DNA from: DAHUYF01 sp963789275
GTDB taxonomy: Bacteria; Pseudomonadota; Alphaproteobacteria; ATCC43930; CGMCC-115725
Direction of reading: 5' to 3'
Length of the DNA stretch: 64,000 nucleotides
Assembly: GCA_963789275.1 (NCBI GenBank)
Contig: CAWBKF010000004.1
Span: forward strand, 558,001 to 622,000
Part shown: positions 37,524-46,221 of the stretch, piece after piece
How positions within the stretch are numbered: the stretch's first letter is position 1
How the letters are laid out: each line of letters starts with the position of its first letter
Made by a program: the position numbers and the translations under genes
The notes under the pieces: generated by a model
The model's database searches: none
Told to the model about the DNA's origin: nothing
What the model saw: only the letters and a program-made list of their open reading frames with translations

Positions 37524-38318
37524 TCAGGGCGAGAACGAAACCTCGCGCTGAAGCGAAATACCCATGATCAGCCGCTCGGCGCCACGGCCGCGCCACGGCA
37601 CGAGGACCCGGTCATAGCGGGCGTGCACGGTGCCGGATTTGCCGCTGCGCACCGTGGCGCGCACCGATTGAAGCCGCGGCCGAGCGTCCTGCGCGGCCTC
37701 GGCATAGGCCTGAGCGATCCATGCTCCGTAGGCGCTGTCGGGCAGCTCGTGAAACTCGCGACCGACCATCAGCAGGCTCTCGCAAGGCCTGAAAATCGCG
37801 ACCCCCGAGGCGCAGCACTCAATGATCAATCGCGACGACCGCGGCGACTGGCGCAACAGATAGGTGCGGTGGTGCACGCCACCGGCGCGCAGCGCCGCGG
37901 CGACCTCGTCGCACAGCAAGCCGCGCGTTTCGCGCCAAACCTCGATCAGCGGATGCACCTCGGCGAAGCCGGGCCGCGCCAGCGCGGCCAGTGGACGCGG
38001 CAGCGCCACCCAGCGCGCGGCGGCCGCAGGGTCGTCGGCACTCCATGGCATGGGCCGCTCGATTTCGTAGCTGAAAAACGACAAGGGGATGTCGAGCAGC
38101 GCCACCGCCGCCGTGAGCAGCGCCGCATCGAGGCGGCGTTGGCCGGCCTCGAAGCAACGAAGCGTATCGGGATCGATGCCGAGAAATGCAGACAGATCCT
38201 CGGTTGTCAGGCCGGCGAGCCGGCGCTCTTGCCGCAACCGGTGGCCGACCAGCAGATCCGCTCGCTGCTGCTTGGTGCGGCGCGTTCCTCGCGCAGGCGG
38301 ACTTCCTAGCGTCGTCAT
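37524..38318 (-). CDS. XRE-type regulator with PAS_5-like C-terminal module
   Basis: 264-residue predicted transcription factor. N-terminal helix-turn-helix around residues 25-80 (LRQERRLAGLTTEDLSAFLG, DPDTLRCFEAGQRRLDAA). The C-terminal half contains RPCESLLMVGREFHELPDSA, YGAWIAQAYAEAAQD and RYDRVLVPWRGRGAERLIMG, an arrangement like a sensory PAS domain. The same module, with RPCESLRIVGRDFYEHHADR, occurs in the gene at 40532, so the two are local paralogues in this part. The start overlaps the stop of the MFS gene (ATGA), so the pair is coupled and may sense the transporter's substrate. Ligand unknown. Confidence 0.72.
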   Translation of the reverse strand: MTTLGSPPARGTRRTKQQRADLLVGHRLRQERRLAGLTTEDLSAFLGIDPDTLRCFEAGQRRLDAALLTAAVALLDIPLSFFSYEIERPMPWSADDPAAAARWVALPRPLAALARPGFAEVHPLIEVWRETRGLLCDEVAAALRAGGVHHRTYLLRQSPRSSRLIIECCASGVAIFRPCESLLMVGREFHELPDSAYGAWIAQAYAEAAQDARPRLQSVRATVRSGKSGTVHARYDRVLVPWRGRGAERLIMGISLQREVSFSP

Positions 38319-39604
38319 CCGCGCGCCAGCGAGGCCTGTTTCTGCGACGCGCGACGGTCGCGCGGCAAGGCGAGATGCAGCGCGTAGGACAGCGCGAGAT
38401 TGGCAAGCGCGAGCACGACGAGCATCACCAGCGTCGGCATCACGCCGTAGCGGCTGATCACGATCGCGCCGGCGGCCGGTCCCGCCGCCTGCGCGATCAG
38501 CGTCGGCATGCCGAGGCGGCCGATCAGCGTGGCGTAGCCCTCGGCGCCGAAGAGCACGAGCGGCAGCGTCCCTTTGACGATGGTCCGAACACCGTTGCCG
38601 AGTCCGTAGATGACCAGCGCGGCGGTGACGATCAGGGGGTTGCCGGTGAGCAGCAGCGCGAATCCCAGAAGCACCAACAGGCTCGCGACCACGCCCTCCC
38701 AGACGGGATGGATGTAGCGCGCGACGGCGATCTCGATCAGCCGCCCCGCGACCTGGCAGGCGCCCATCACACTGCCCAGCGCCACCGCCGTCGCGAGCTC
38801 GAGATGAAGGCCTTGCAGCAATCCCACGAGATGCACCGCCAGCACCGAGCCGATGCCGATCTGCAGCGTGAGATTGGCGCCGACGAGCCAGACCATCAGG
38901 CCGCGCCGGCGATGGCTTCGCGGCGCGAGCGGCGCAAGGCGCGGCGCGCTCGCGAGCGGCGCTGAGCCCGGTCTTGCCGCCGCGGATATCGTCTTCGGCA
39001 GCAGGCACAGCAGCGGCAGCCCCACGCAGAGGTGCAGCCCGGCATAACAGAAACAGGCGCCGCGCCAGCCCACCGCCTCTACCAGCACGGCGCTCAGCGG
39101 CCACGTGACCGTCATGGCGAGACCGCCGATCAGCGTGAGATTGCCGATCATCGCGCGTGCGTCCAGGCCGTAGAGCTTGCCGAGCGTGGCGAAGGCGGCA
39201 TCGTAAAGGCTCGCGCCCATGCCGACGCCCAGCACCGACCATGCGAGGAAATAGACGAGCCGATTTTGCCCAAGCCCGAGCGCGACCAGCCCTACCGCGA
39301 GCATCACCGCGCCGAAAGCGAGGATGGGCCGTCCGCTATGGCGCTCGATCGCTTTGCCGACCAGCGGCGAGACCAGGCCGGCGATCACCAGGCCGAGAGA
39401 GAGGCCGGCGATCACCGAGGTCAGGGACCAGCCGGTATCCGCCGCGATCGGCTTGGCGAGCACGGTGACGAGATAATAGGTCGAGCCCCAGGCGATCCAC
39501 TGGGTGAGGCCGAGCACGGCGATCATCCCGGCTCGCCCGCCGCGCCGCGGCTGCCAGCCGAGCTGTCCTGCCCAGGCTATCCAGCCGTTAAAGCGCTCGT
39601 GCAT
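38315..39604 (-). CDS. Major facilitator superfamily transporter
   Basis: 429-residue inner-membrane carrier with about 12 hydrophobic helices. Landmarks are GLTQWIAWGSTYYLVTVLAK near the start, GAMxxSLYDAAFATLGKLYG-like segment (AAFATLGKLYGLDARAM) and a basic central loop (LAPLAPRSHRRRG). It ends RRASQKQASLARG. Coupled to the XRE-PAS regulator downstream, divergent from the unknown gene at 39816 with a 211-base gap in between. Substrate cannot be predicted; regulator-transporter coupling suggests efflux or uptake of a small effector. Confidence 0.85.
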   Translation of the reverse strand: MHERFNGWIAWAGQLGWQPRRGGRAGMIAVLGLTQWIAWGSTYYLVTVLAKPIAADTGWSLTSVIAGLSLGLVIAGLVSPLVGKAIERHSGRPILAFGAVMLAVGLVALGLGQNRLVYFLAWSVLGVGMGASLYDAAFATLGKLYGLDARAMIGNLTLIGGLAMTVTWPLSAVLVEAVGWRGACFCYAGLHLCVGLPLLCLLPKTISAAARPGSAPLASAPRLAPLAPRSHRRRGLMVWLVGANLTLQIGIGSVLAVHLVGLLQGLHLELATAVALGSVMGACQVAGRLIEIAVARYIHPVWEGVVASLLVLLGFALLLTGNPLIVTAALVIYGLGNGVRTIVKGTLPLVLFGAEGYATLIGRLGMPTLIAQAAGPAAGAIVISRYGVMPTLVMLVVLALANLALSYALHLALPRDRRASQKQASLARG

Positions 39605-39815
39605 AGCAACCCATTATCTTTGGTGCCGCTGACCGCCGATCTCGCTGAATGCAAGCATAACAAGAAAACCAAAATTGCACACACGAACTTATTGCGAGCC
39701 TTCCGGTCCTTCGCGGCCATGCACAGCGCATCTGCTGTGCATTCATCGCGGCATCTCTATGATCAACTGTGCCAAGACACCATTCCAGTGTCTATCGGGA
39801 AGAAAGGGACGGCAT

Positions 39816-40628
39816 ATGTACGACCAAAGCACGATCGACGAGCTCGACCTCGTTTACGGACCGCGCAAGCTTCTGGCGCGATACATGGCCTGTGTCAGCA
39901 GCGGCATCCGCGATCTGGGCTTGCGGCTCAGGCTCTCCGCGGATTTCGACCGGCTGATCGATCTCAGCAAGCAGCAACGCGAGAACTGGCCACCCTTGTC
40001 GCCAATCTTCAATCCGCGATACAGCGATCTCGGGGAAGACACGTCCTTCCTGATCGAATGCATCGACGATTTCGGCGACACGGTCATGACCAGCGCCGGC
40101 CGGCTTTATGATCATGGCGACCGCAGCCTCGCCGAGGATCTGCGCTCGCTGCGCGTCTTCTACCGCGACCCCGCGCCCTATCTCGCCTCCGACACGGTGA
40201 CCGTTGCCGCTCGTTCGGCCGAGCACATTTTCGGCCGGACCGGATATTCGGGTGCCGTGTGGGTGCGGCCCGACTATCGCCTGCACGGGCTGACCAAAGT
40301 GATACCGCGGCTGACGCGGAGCGTTCTGCTCACGCGCTGGAATACGCCGGTGTTCTGGGCCACCATCGCGCCGAATCTCGATGCCGGCGGCGTGACGCGG
40401 GCCTACGGCTCCTGGCATGTCGAGCAGAGCATCACGGCGCACATGCCGTTATGGCAGGGCGATTGCGTCGTGCTGTTCCTGTCGATGGGCCAGGCGACGC
40501 TGATCCGGGATATCGCCGGCTCGGTCGAGGATTACGAGACCAAGGTCGGGACTTCCCGCTGGATTGACAGCGCCATCGCGAAGAGATCGCTGCTGCCCGA
40601 GCGCCACGGTATGATCAGCCGGTCATAA
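39816..40628 (+). CDS. Hypothetical protein with a weak GNAT-like motif
   Basis: 270-residue soluble protein, no secure family. The segment TGYSGAVWVRPDYRLHGLTK (about residues 150-169) looks like the acetyl-CoA-binding loop of GNAT acyltransferases, followed by helix VIPRLTRSVLLTRW; this is suggestive only. The ATG at 39816 has AAGAAAGGGA upstream. Its last 97 bases overlap the convergent gene at 40532, and the C-terminal residues there (RSLLPERHGMISRS) look non-conserved. Upstream DNA is less GC-rich than average. Situated between two XRE/PAS-type regulators. Confidence 0.6.
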   Translation: MYDQSTIDELDLVYGPRKLLARYMACVSSGIRDLGLRLRLSADFDRLIDLSKQQRENWPPLSPIFNPRYSDLGEDTSFLIECIDDFGDTVMTSAGRLYDHGDRSLAEDLRSLRVFYRDPAPYLASDTVTVAARSAEHIFGRTGYSGAVWVRPDYRLHGLTKVIPRLTRSVLLTRWNTPVFWATIAPNLDAGGVTRAYGSWHVEQSITAHMPLWQGDCVVLFLSMGQATLIRDIAGSVEDYETKVGTSRWIDSAIAKRSLLPERHGMISRS

Positions 40629-41392
40629 CGTACCCTGAGGGCGGCCGCTGCCCCCGTCTGGACCACGGCACGTACCGATTCCAGACGGAGGTGGCGGCGT
40701 CGCAACGTTTCTGCGTAAGCGTCCGCCACCCAAGTGCCGTATTGCCGGTCGGCGTGGTGCTCGTAGAAATCGCGGCCCACGATCCTCAGGGATTCGCACG
40801 GGCGCATGATCATGATGCCCGGCCCGAAATGCTCGGTGACCAGCCGGTCGCTGCTGGCCGCCTTGCGCACCAGGATCATGCGGTGCAAGAGCCCCTGCGC
40901 AATGACGAGGCGATGCACGTCATCGCCGAGCTCGCCGCGCCGCTCCTTCCAGAGGTCGACGATCGGCCGCACCATGGCGAAGGGCGGCGTGGCAAGGTTG
41001 CGCAGGTTGCGCTGAACCGAGTAGCGCGGCACCTTGATCTCGATCGGCGGATCCGAGGCGAGCTGCTCGGCGTGCTCGATGAAAGCGAAGACGCTGGTGA
41101 AGATTTCGGCATGGCTCTCGCCGCCCGAGCGGGTGACCAGCAGGATGCGCGTCGGCGCGATGTCGTTGAGCGCCTGCAGCGCGCCGGCCAAGGTCACGCG
41201 CGAGAACGCCGCGGGGCGCAGCGTGATGCGCACGCCGTCCTCGATCGAGCGGATGTGGATGGCGCCACGCTCGCACACGGCAAAGGCGGCGAGGTCGATG
41301 CGCGCATCGACATGGCCGAGGCGCCGCGCCAGCGTGGCGGAATTAGCCGGCCAGACCTTGCCCGTCTCGTCGATGAGAATGCTGCCGACCAT
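40532..41392 (-). CDS. Protein with PAS_5-like C-terminal module, no DNA-binding domain seen
   Basis: 286-residue protein. The N-terminal 110 residues (MVGSILIDETGKVWPANSAT to about LLVTRSGG) resemble no family I can name. The C-terminal 150 residues match the 37524 product closely: MRPCESLRIVGRDFYEHHAD, YGTWVADAYAETLRRRHLRL, RYDRLIIPWRSGSSDLFAMA and SIQREV. Start ATG at 41392 follows an AGGAG about 12 bases away; a longer version from 41437 is possible. It overlaps the XRE gene upstream and converges with 39816. May be a sensor partner of the neighbouring regulators. Confidence 0.6.
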   Translation of the reverse strand: MVGSILIDETGKVWPANSATLARRLGHVDARIDLAAFAVCERGAIHIRSIEDGVRITLRPAAFSRVTLAGALQALNDIAPTRILLVTRSGGESHAEIFTSVFAFIEHAEQLASDPPIEIKVPRYSVQRNLRNLATPPFAMVRPIVDLWKERRGELGDDVHRLVIAQGLLHRMILVRKAASSDRLVTEHFGPGIMIMRPCESLRIVGRDFYEHHADRQYGTWVADAYAETLRRRHLRLESVRAVVQTGAAAALRVRYDRLIIPWRSGSSDLFAMALSIQREVPTLVS

Positions 41393-41921
41393 GCGATCTC
41401 TCAACTCCTGCGCCCGAGGCGCCGGTACCGTCTTCAAACATCGACGCTCGAAGCTCCAGCGTCAACCGCCATCGCCTGCACATGCGGGCATCAGACGGCG
41501 GAGGGTTCCCTTGCGCGAGCGTCTCCGCCATAACCTGCAACAGCCGCTTGATCTGGGCGCGCAATGCGTCGGACCGTAGCGCGCGCCAGGCGCGGAGCAC
41601 CTCGGTCTCCTCGGCGGTGAAGCCGGTGGGCGCCATCGCCTCGCCCCGCGGCGCCCGCTCCTTGGCGAAGAAGGCGAGGTCGACGCCGAGAAAGGCTGCG
41701 GCGTTGACCAGGCGGCCCGCGCTCAGCCGATTCTCGCCGCTCTCGTATTTCTGCACGGCCTGGAAGCTGATGCCGAGCGCGTGGCCCAATTGCTGCTGGC
41801 TCACCCCCGCGAGCTGCCGGGCGACGCGCAACCGCTCGCCGGCATAAATGTCCTGCTCGCCGCGTCGGCGCTTGCGCGGCGCAGCAGACTTGACGCGAGA
41901 CCGATTATCAGCGGCTTCCAT
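41343..41921 (-). CDS. XRE-family transcriptional regulator
   Basis: 192 residues. A canonical XRE helix-turn-helix spans roughly residues 25-85: YAGERLRVARQLAGVSQQQL, GHALGISFQAVQKYESGENR and LSAGRLVNAAAFLGVDLAFF. This is close to the many alphaproteobacterial regulators of this type. The conserved part ends near LLQVMAETLA, and the last about 60 residues look like unstructured read-out that overlaps the start of the next gene. ATG at 41921 follows a GGGG-type site. Likely regulates its neighbours. Confidence 0.8.
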   Translation of the reverse strand: MEAADNRSRVKSAAPRKRRRGEQDIYAGERLRVARQLAGVSQQQLGHALGISFQAVQKYESGENRLSAGRLVNAAAFLGVDLAFFAKERAPRGEAMAPTGFTAEETEVLRAWRALRSDALRAQIKRLLQVMAETLAQGNPPPSDARMCRRWRLTLELRASMFEDGTGASGAGVERSHGRQHSHRRDGQGLAG

Positions 41922-41995
41922 AATTTTCCCCGGAGGACAGTCGATCACCCGCGATCTGCTATGAATTATAGACGATACATGAAATCGCCGGCACA

Positions 41996-42955
41996 TCAAG
42001 CGCCGGGGCCGGCGAGCCCGGCCTCGCCGCGGCGCACCTCTTCGAGGACCAGCTCGCGGCAGCGCTCGGGCTGCTCGAAGATCATCATATGGTCGGCGCC
42101 CGCGAGCATGGTGAAGCGCGCGCCCGGCACGCGCGCGGCCATCTCCGGCAGCACGGCGCTGACCCAGCCGCGCCCGGGCAGGGCGGGATCGCCGCCGACG
42201 AAATGCATTGGCGCGGCAATCGCCGGCAAGCGTTGCCAGGTATCGGCGATGCGGTGGCTCAGGAAGATCATCGATTCGACGGCGGGCGGACAGGCAAGGG
42301 TGTAGCCGCCCTGCGGCAGCGGCAGCGGCCGCAGCGTGGCGCGGCAATGCGCGGCCAGCAGATCCGGGCGAAAGCGCTGGAACACGCCGCGCGCGCCGAG
42401 CAGCGCCGCGAGCGCCTCGGGGCTCGCCCAATCGGCGCGTCGCCGCGCGCTGCGCTCGATCAGCGGCGTCTGCTTGGCCATCGCTTCGGTGATGTGCGCG
42501 GAGCCGGCATCGGGAAATACCGGCGGCTCGAACAGCAGCGCCGCCGTCCAGGGCAGGATGCCGCCGCGCGCCGCAAGCCGGAGCGCCGAAGCGGCGCCGA
42601 GCGAATGGCCGGCGAGATAGAGCCGCCGGCCGTCGAGCCGCGCCGCCACCGAAGCGGCGACGCGCGCGAGCTCGTCGGCGAAGCGGTCGACATGGAACAC
42701 CGCCTCGAGCGGGCCGTCGGGCCAGGCGGCGCCGCCATGGCCGCGCGCGTCATAGGCGAAGACCCTGAGATCGGCCGCGAGCGCGGCGAGCCAGGGACCG
42801 TAGGAGCCGGCGGCAAGCCCATTGGCATGGCCGACGAGCAGCGCCGGCGCGTCGCGCGGGCCGCCCAGCGCATAGACCGGCACGCTCGCGCCATCGGCGG
42901 TCGCGACGAAAAAATGCGCGGCGTCGGGGAGAGAGAGAAAGCGGGGCTCGGCCAT
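41996..42955 (-). CDS. Alpha/beta hydrolase
   Basis: 319-residue alpha/beta-hydrolase-fold enzyme. Nucleophile elbow AGHSLGAASALR near residue 118, oxyanion HANG segment LLVGHANGLAAGSYGPW, acid in HFVGGDPALPG and catalytic histidine in LAGADHMMIFEQP. The lid region is rich in arginine and alanine. Divergent from the MarR-type regulator (87-base gap), which may control it. Substrate unknown. Confidence 0.9.
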   Translation of the reverse strand: MAEPRFLSLPDAAHFFVATADGASVPVYALGGPRDAPALLVGHANGLAAGSYGPWLAALAADLRVFAYDARGHGGAAWPDGPLEAVFHVDRFADELARVAASVAARLDGRRLYLAGHSLGAASALRLAARGGILPWTAALLFEPPVFPDAGSAHITEAMAKQTPLIERSARRRADWASPEALAALLGARGVFQRFRPDLLAAHCRATLRPLPLPQGGYTLACPPAVESMIFLSHRIADTWQRLPAIAAPMHFVGGDPALPGRGWVSAVLPEMAARVPGARFTMLAGADHMMIFEQPERCRELVLEEVRRGEAGLAGPGA

Positions 42956-43042
42956 GCCGTCTGTCCGTCGCGATGGCGCTTGTGCTGATCGGCCGGTTTA
43001 CTGCATTCTCTGCCGCCCGCTCGGGACGGCAGAAACACGGCG

Positions 43043-43507
43043 ATGAACGACAAGACCCCGCGCAAGCCCGGTGGCAATGGCGTCGAGCTCGGCCTGCTGA
43101 AAAGCCTGTTGGGCTATCACCTGCGTCGCGCCCAGGTCGCGGTATTCCAGCATTTCGCCCAGACCATGGGCGAGGCCGATATCACCCCCGGCCAGTTCGG
43201 CGTGCTCTCGGTGATCGCCGGCAATGCCGGGCTGAGCCAGACGCAGCTTGGCAACGCGCTCGGCATCGACCGCTCCACCGTCGTCGCGGTGATCGACCGG
43301 CTCGAGGCGCGCGGCCTGGTCATGCGCGCCGCCTCGCCCAACGATCGCCGCTCGCATGCGTTGCGGCTGTCGCAGAGCGGCCTGCAGCTGGTGCAGCGGC
43401 TCGAGGCGATGGTGCGCGCCCATGAGCGCCATATCGCCCGCGAGCTCAGCGCGGAGGATCAGCGGCTGCTGATCCGGCTGCTCGACCGCATCGCCCGCGC
43501 CGAGTGA
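43043..43507 (+). CDS. MarR-family transcriptional regulator
   Basis: 154-residue winged-helix regulator. Recognition region: LSQTQLGNALGIDRSTVVAV (residues about 70-89), then DRLEARGLVMRAASPNDRRS and HALRLSQSGLQL, the standard MarR wing. Divergent from the alpha/beta hydrolase, so autoregulation and control of the hydrolase through the shared gap are likely. The stop is only two bases from the convergent C26-type gene. Confidence 0.92.
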   Translation: MNDKTPRKPGGNGVELGLLKSLLGYHLRRAQVAVFQHFAQTMGEADITPGQFGVLSVIAGNAGLSQTQLGNALGIDRSTVVAVIDRLEARGLVMRAASPNDRRSHALRLSQSGLQLVQRLEAMVRAHERHIARELSAEDQRLLIRLLDRIARAE

Positions 43508-43509
43508 AG

Positions 43510-44286
43510 TCATCCGCCGCGCCGCCGGCGTGCGAAGCCGCGACAGGCGGCGCCGAATTCCGCGAACAGCGCGCGGCCGAAGGCGTTGTCGAGCACGCGA
43601 TACTCGGGATGCCACTGGACGCCGACCACGAACGGCGCCGCGCGGTGGCGCACCGCCTCGATCGTGCCGTCCGGCGCCGTGGCTTCGACCACCAGCGCCG
43701 CCGCCAGCCGGTCGATGCCTTGCGCATGCAGCGAATTGACGGTGAGCTCGCGCGCCCCGGCCAGCCGCTCGAGCAAGCCGCCCGGAACCAGGCTGACGCG
43801 ATGCGCCTCATGCGCGTAGCGCCGCTCCACCGCCCCTTCCGGCGCGCGGTGGTCGAGCCGCCCCGCCACCTCGTGGAGGCGCTGGTGCAGCGTGCCGCCG
43901 AGCGCGACGTTGAGCTCCTGGATGCCGCGGCAGATCGCCAGCACCGGCACGCCGCCGTCGAGCGCGGCGCGGATCAGCGGCAAGGTGAGCGTGTCGCGCT
44001 GCGCGTCATGCAGCGTGCCCGCAACGCTCGGCGCGCCGTCATAGTGATGCGGCTCGACATTGCTGCGGCTGCCGGTCAGCAGCAGCCCGTCCAGCCGGCC
44101 GACGATGTCCCGGGGATCGAGCCGCTCGCCCAGCGCGGGCACCAGCAGCGGCACGGCGCCGGCCGCGTCGCTCACCGCGGTGATGTATTTCTCGCCGACC
44201 CATTGGGTCGGCTGATCACGCACCAGCAGCGTGCAGCAGGGCAGGCCCACCAGCGGCAGCGGGTCGGTCGAGCCGGTCATTGGCAT
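43510..44286 (-). CDS. Class I glutamine-amidotransferase-like hydrolase, PuuD/peptidase C26 type
   Basis: 258 residues of the gamma-glutamyl-gamma-aminobutyrate hydrolase family. Catalytic cysteine in LAICRGIQELNVALGG (about residue 117), glutamate and histidine in VVGVQWHPEYRVLD near the end. The N-terminal DGLLLTGSRSNVEPHHY is typical for the family. Probable role is hydrolysis of gamma-glutamyl compounds in polyamine breakdown, but no puu pathway genes are nearby, so the substrate is open. Overlaps none of its neighbours; divergent start near the desaturase-like gene. Confidence 0.88.
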   Translation of the reverse strand: MPMTGSTDPLPLVGLPCCTLLVRDQPTQWVGEKYITAVSDAAGAVPLLVPALGERLDPRDIVGRLDGLLLTGSRSNVEPHHYDGAPSVAGTLHDAQRDTLTLPLIRAALDGGVPVLAICRGIQELNVALGGTLHQRLHEVAGRLDHRAPEGAVERRYAHEAHRVSLVPGGLLERLAGARELTVNSLHAQGIDRLAAALVVEATAPDGTIEAVRHRAAPFVVGVQWHPEYRVLDNAFGRALFAEFGAACRGFARRRRGG

Positions 44287-44315
44287 GGCGGCACCTTGGC
44301 CCGATATTGAGGGCG

Positions 44316-45086
44316 ATGCAAGCGGCGACAGAACAGCTTCTCGCCTGGAAAGGCGCCGCCGTCGGGCTGTGGTTCCTGGCGCTGTTTGCGCTCGAGCGCT
44401 GGCGTCCGGCGGCGCGGCCGCACCTCGCGGAGCCGGGGTGGCGCCGGCTCGCGCGCAACGCCGCGCTGTGGGCCGGCAATGCGGTGTTGTCGCCGCTGGT
44501 GGTGGTGCCGGTCTCGGTGTTGGCCGCCGGCGCCGCGCTGCGCTGGCGGCCCCTCTGGTGGAGCGGCGCCGGCGGGCTGCTGCTCGATCTGGTGCTGCTC
44601 GATTGCCTGCTCTACTGGTGGCACCGCGCCAATCACGTCGTGCCGTTTCTGTGGCGCTTTCATGCCGTGCATCATCTCGACCGCTTTCTCGACACCACCT
44701 CGGCGGTGCGCTTCCATGCCGGCGAAGTGCTGCTCTCGGCGCTGGCGCGCGCCGGCGCGATCGCCCTCCTGGCGCTGCCGCTGAGCTCGGTGCTGGTCTT
44801 CGAGACGCTGGTGCTGATGGCGGCGATGTTCCATCACTCCAATCTGCGCCTGCCGCCGGCGCTCGAGCGCGCGCTGTCGCTGCTGGTGGTGACGCCGTCG
44901 ATCCATTGGGTGCATCACCATCGCCGGCGCATCGATACGGATTCCAACTACTGCACGATCCTCAGCCTGTGGGACCGGCTGTTCGCCAGCCGCTCTGGGC
45001 ATCATCGCACGCCGGACATGCCGATCGGCGTCGAAGGCCGCGAGGAGGAGGGCGTGCTGCAGCTGCTGGCGGCGCCGTTTCGCTGA
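44316..45086 (+). CDS. Sterol-desaturase / fatty-acid-hydroxylase family membrane protein
   Basis: 256-residue integral membrane di-iron enzyme. The histidine boxes are all visible: WWHRANH, FHAVHHLDRF, FHHSN and HWVHHHRRRIDTDSNY. Four hydrophobic segments lie around them. GAGGGCG upstream sets the ATG at 44316 rather than 44280. Members add hydroxyl or double bonds to lipids, hopanoids or carotenoids; which lipid is modified here is unknown. Located between a C26 hydrolase and an amidohydrolase gene, probably not functionally linked. Confidence 0.88.
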   Translation: MQAATEQLLAWKGAAVGLWFLALFALERWRPAARPHLAEPGWRRLARNAALWAGNAVLSPLVVVPVSVLAAGAALRWRPLWWSGAGGLLLDLVLLDCLLYWWHRANHVVPFLWRFHAVHHLDRFLDTTSAVRFHAGEVLLSALARAGAIALLALPLSSVLVFETLVLMAAMFHHSNLRLPPALERALSLLVVTPSIHWVHHHRRRIDTDSNYCTILSLWDRLFASRSGHHRTPDMPIGVEGREEEGVLQLLAAPFR

Positions 45087-45177
45087 GGCGGGCAAGCGCG
45101 GCAGCCTCGACAACGAGGCCGGCCGCCGGCAGGCTGGGTGACATCGCTTGCCCAAGAATCGGTCCCGGGAGGACGCC

Positions 45178-46221
45178 ATGGTACATGATCACGCATCCGG
45201 CTCGCGCCGGCAGTTCCTCGCCGCGCTGGCGGCGCTCGGCGTCATCGCGGCGCTGCCGGCGGCGGCGCGCGCGGCCGGCCCGCGCCTGGTCGACGTCCAT
45301 CACCATTTCTTTCCGCCGTACTATCTCGGCCCGCTGGCGGAATGGGGCAAGCGCGAAGGCTTCGGCGGGCTGCAGCCGCCGCAACGCGACTGGTCGGTCG
45401 AGCGCGACCTGGCCGAAATGGACCGCACCGGCACCGCCACGGCGATCCTGTCGATCTCGACGCCGGGGGTATGGTTCGGCGATCTCGAGGCGGCGCGGCA
45501 GATCGCGCGCCGCTGCAACGACTATGCCGCCGGCATGGCGCGCGACCACAGCGGCCGCTACGGGCTGTTCGCCGCGGTGCCGATGCCCGATGTCGACGGC
45601 ACGCTGGCGGAGATCGCCTATGCGCTCGACACGCTCCACGCCGACGGCATCGGCTTCATGACCAGCTACGGCGATGTCTGGCCCGGCGACAAGCGCTTCG
45701 CGCCGGTGTTCGAGGAGCTCAACCGGCGCAAGGCGGTGGCCTATTTCCATCCGCTCGCGCCCGATTGCTGCGGCCATCTCATCGCGGGCGTCCCGGCCGC
45801 GATGCTCGAATATCCCCAGGACACCGCCCGCGCGGTGGTGAGCCTGTTGTTCTCCGGCGCGTTTGCGCGCTATCCCGATATCCGCTTCGTGTTCTCGCAT
45901 GCCGGGGCGTCGATCCCGGTGCTGGCCGGCCGCATCGCCAACGGCGCCAAGGCGCGCAAGGATCTCGCCGAGATCGCGCCCGACGGCATCGAGGCGGCGT
46001 TGCAGAAGCTCTATTACGACACGGCCAACTCGGCTTTCGCGCCGACCATGGCGGCGCTTCTCGCCTTCGTGCCGGCGACGCAGGTGCTGTTCGGCAGCGA
46101 CTATCCCTATTACACCATTGCCGAGAACCTCGCCGGCTTCGACCGGCTCGGCCTCGCTCCGGCTGAGCGCCAGGCCATCGAGCGCGGCACCGCCGAGCGG
46201 CTGCTGGTCAGCGCTCGATGA
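45178..46221 (+). CDS. Tat-exported amidohydrolase of the ACMSD/related family
   Basis: 347-residue metal-dependent hydrolase with a TIM barrel. N-terminal twin-arginine signal GSRRQFLAALAALGVIAALP. Metal-ligand motif VDVHHHFFPPYY begins the mature domain, FHPLAPDCC and RFVFSHAGASIPVLAGRI follow, and LFGSDYPYYTIAEN closes with the conserved aspartate. This is the 2-amino-3-carboxymuconate-6-semialdehyde decarboxylase superfamily of aminocarboxymuconate type enzymes. Export to the periplasm is unusual for that group. GGGAGG upstream fixes the ATG at 45178. The stop overlaps the convergent gene by 14 bases. Confidence 0.86.
   Translation: MVHDHASGSRRQFLAALAALGVIAALPAAARAAGPRLVDVHHHFFPPYYLGPLAEWGKREGFGGLQPPQRDWSVERDLAEMDRTGTATAILSISTPGVWFGDLEAARQIARRCNDYAAGMARDHSGRYGLFAAVPMPDVDGTLAEIAYALDTLHADGIGFMTSYGDVWPGDKRFAPVFEELNRRKAVAYFHPLAPDCCGHLIAGVPAAMLEYPQDTARAVVSLLFSGAFARYPDIRFVFSHAGASIPVLAGRIANGAKARKDLAEIAPDGIEAALQKLYYDTANSAFAPTMAALLAFVPATQVLFGSDYPYYTIAENLAGFDRLGLAPAERQAIERGTAERLLVSAR

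Noticed and set aside
41343..42431. Very long version of the XRE regulator starting near 42431
   Set aside because: The extra N-terminal 170 residues lie antisense to part of the alpha/beta hydrolase frame region and lack any family signal; the XRE domain begins just after the ATG at 41921.
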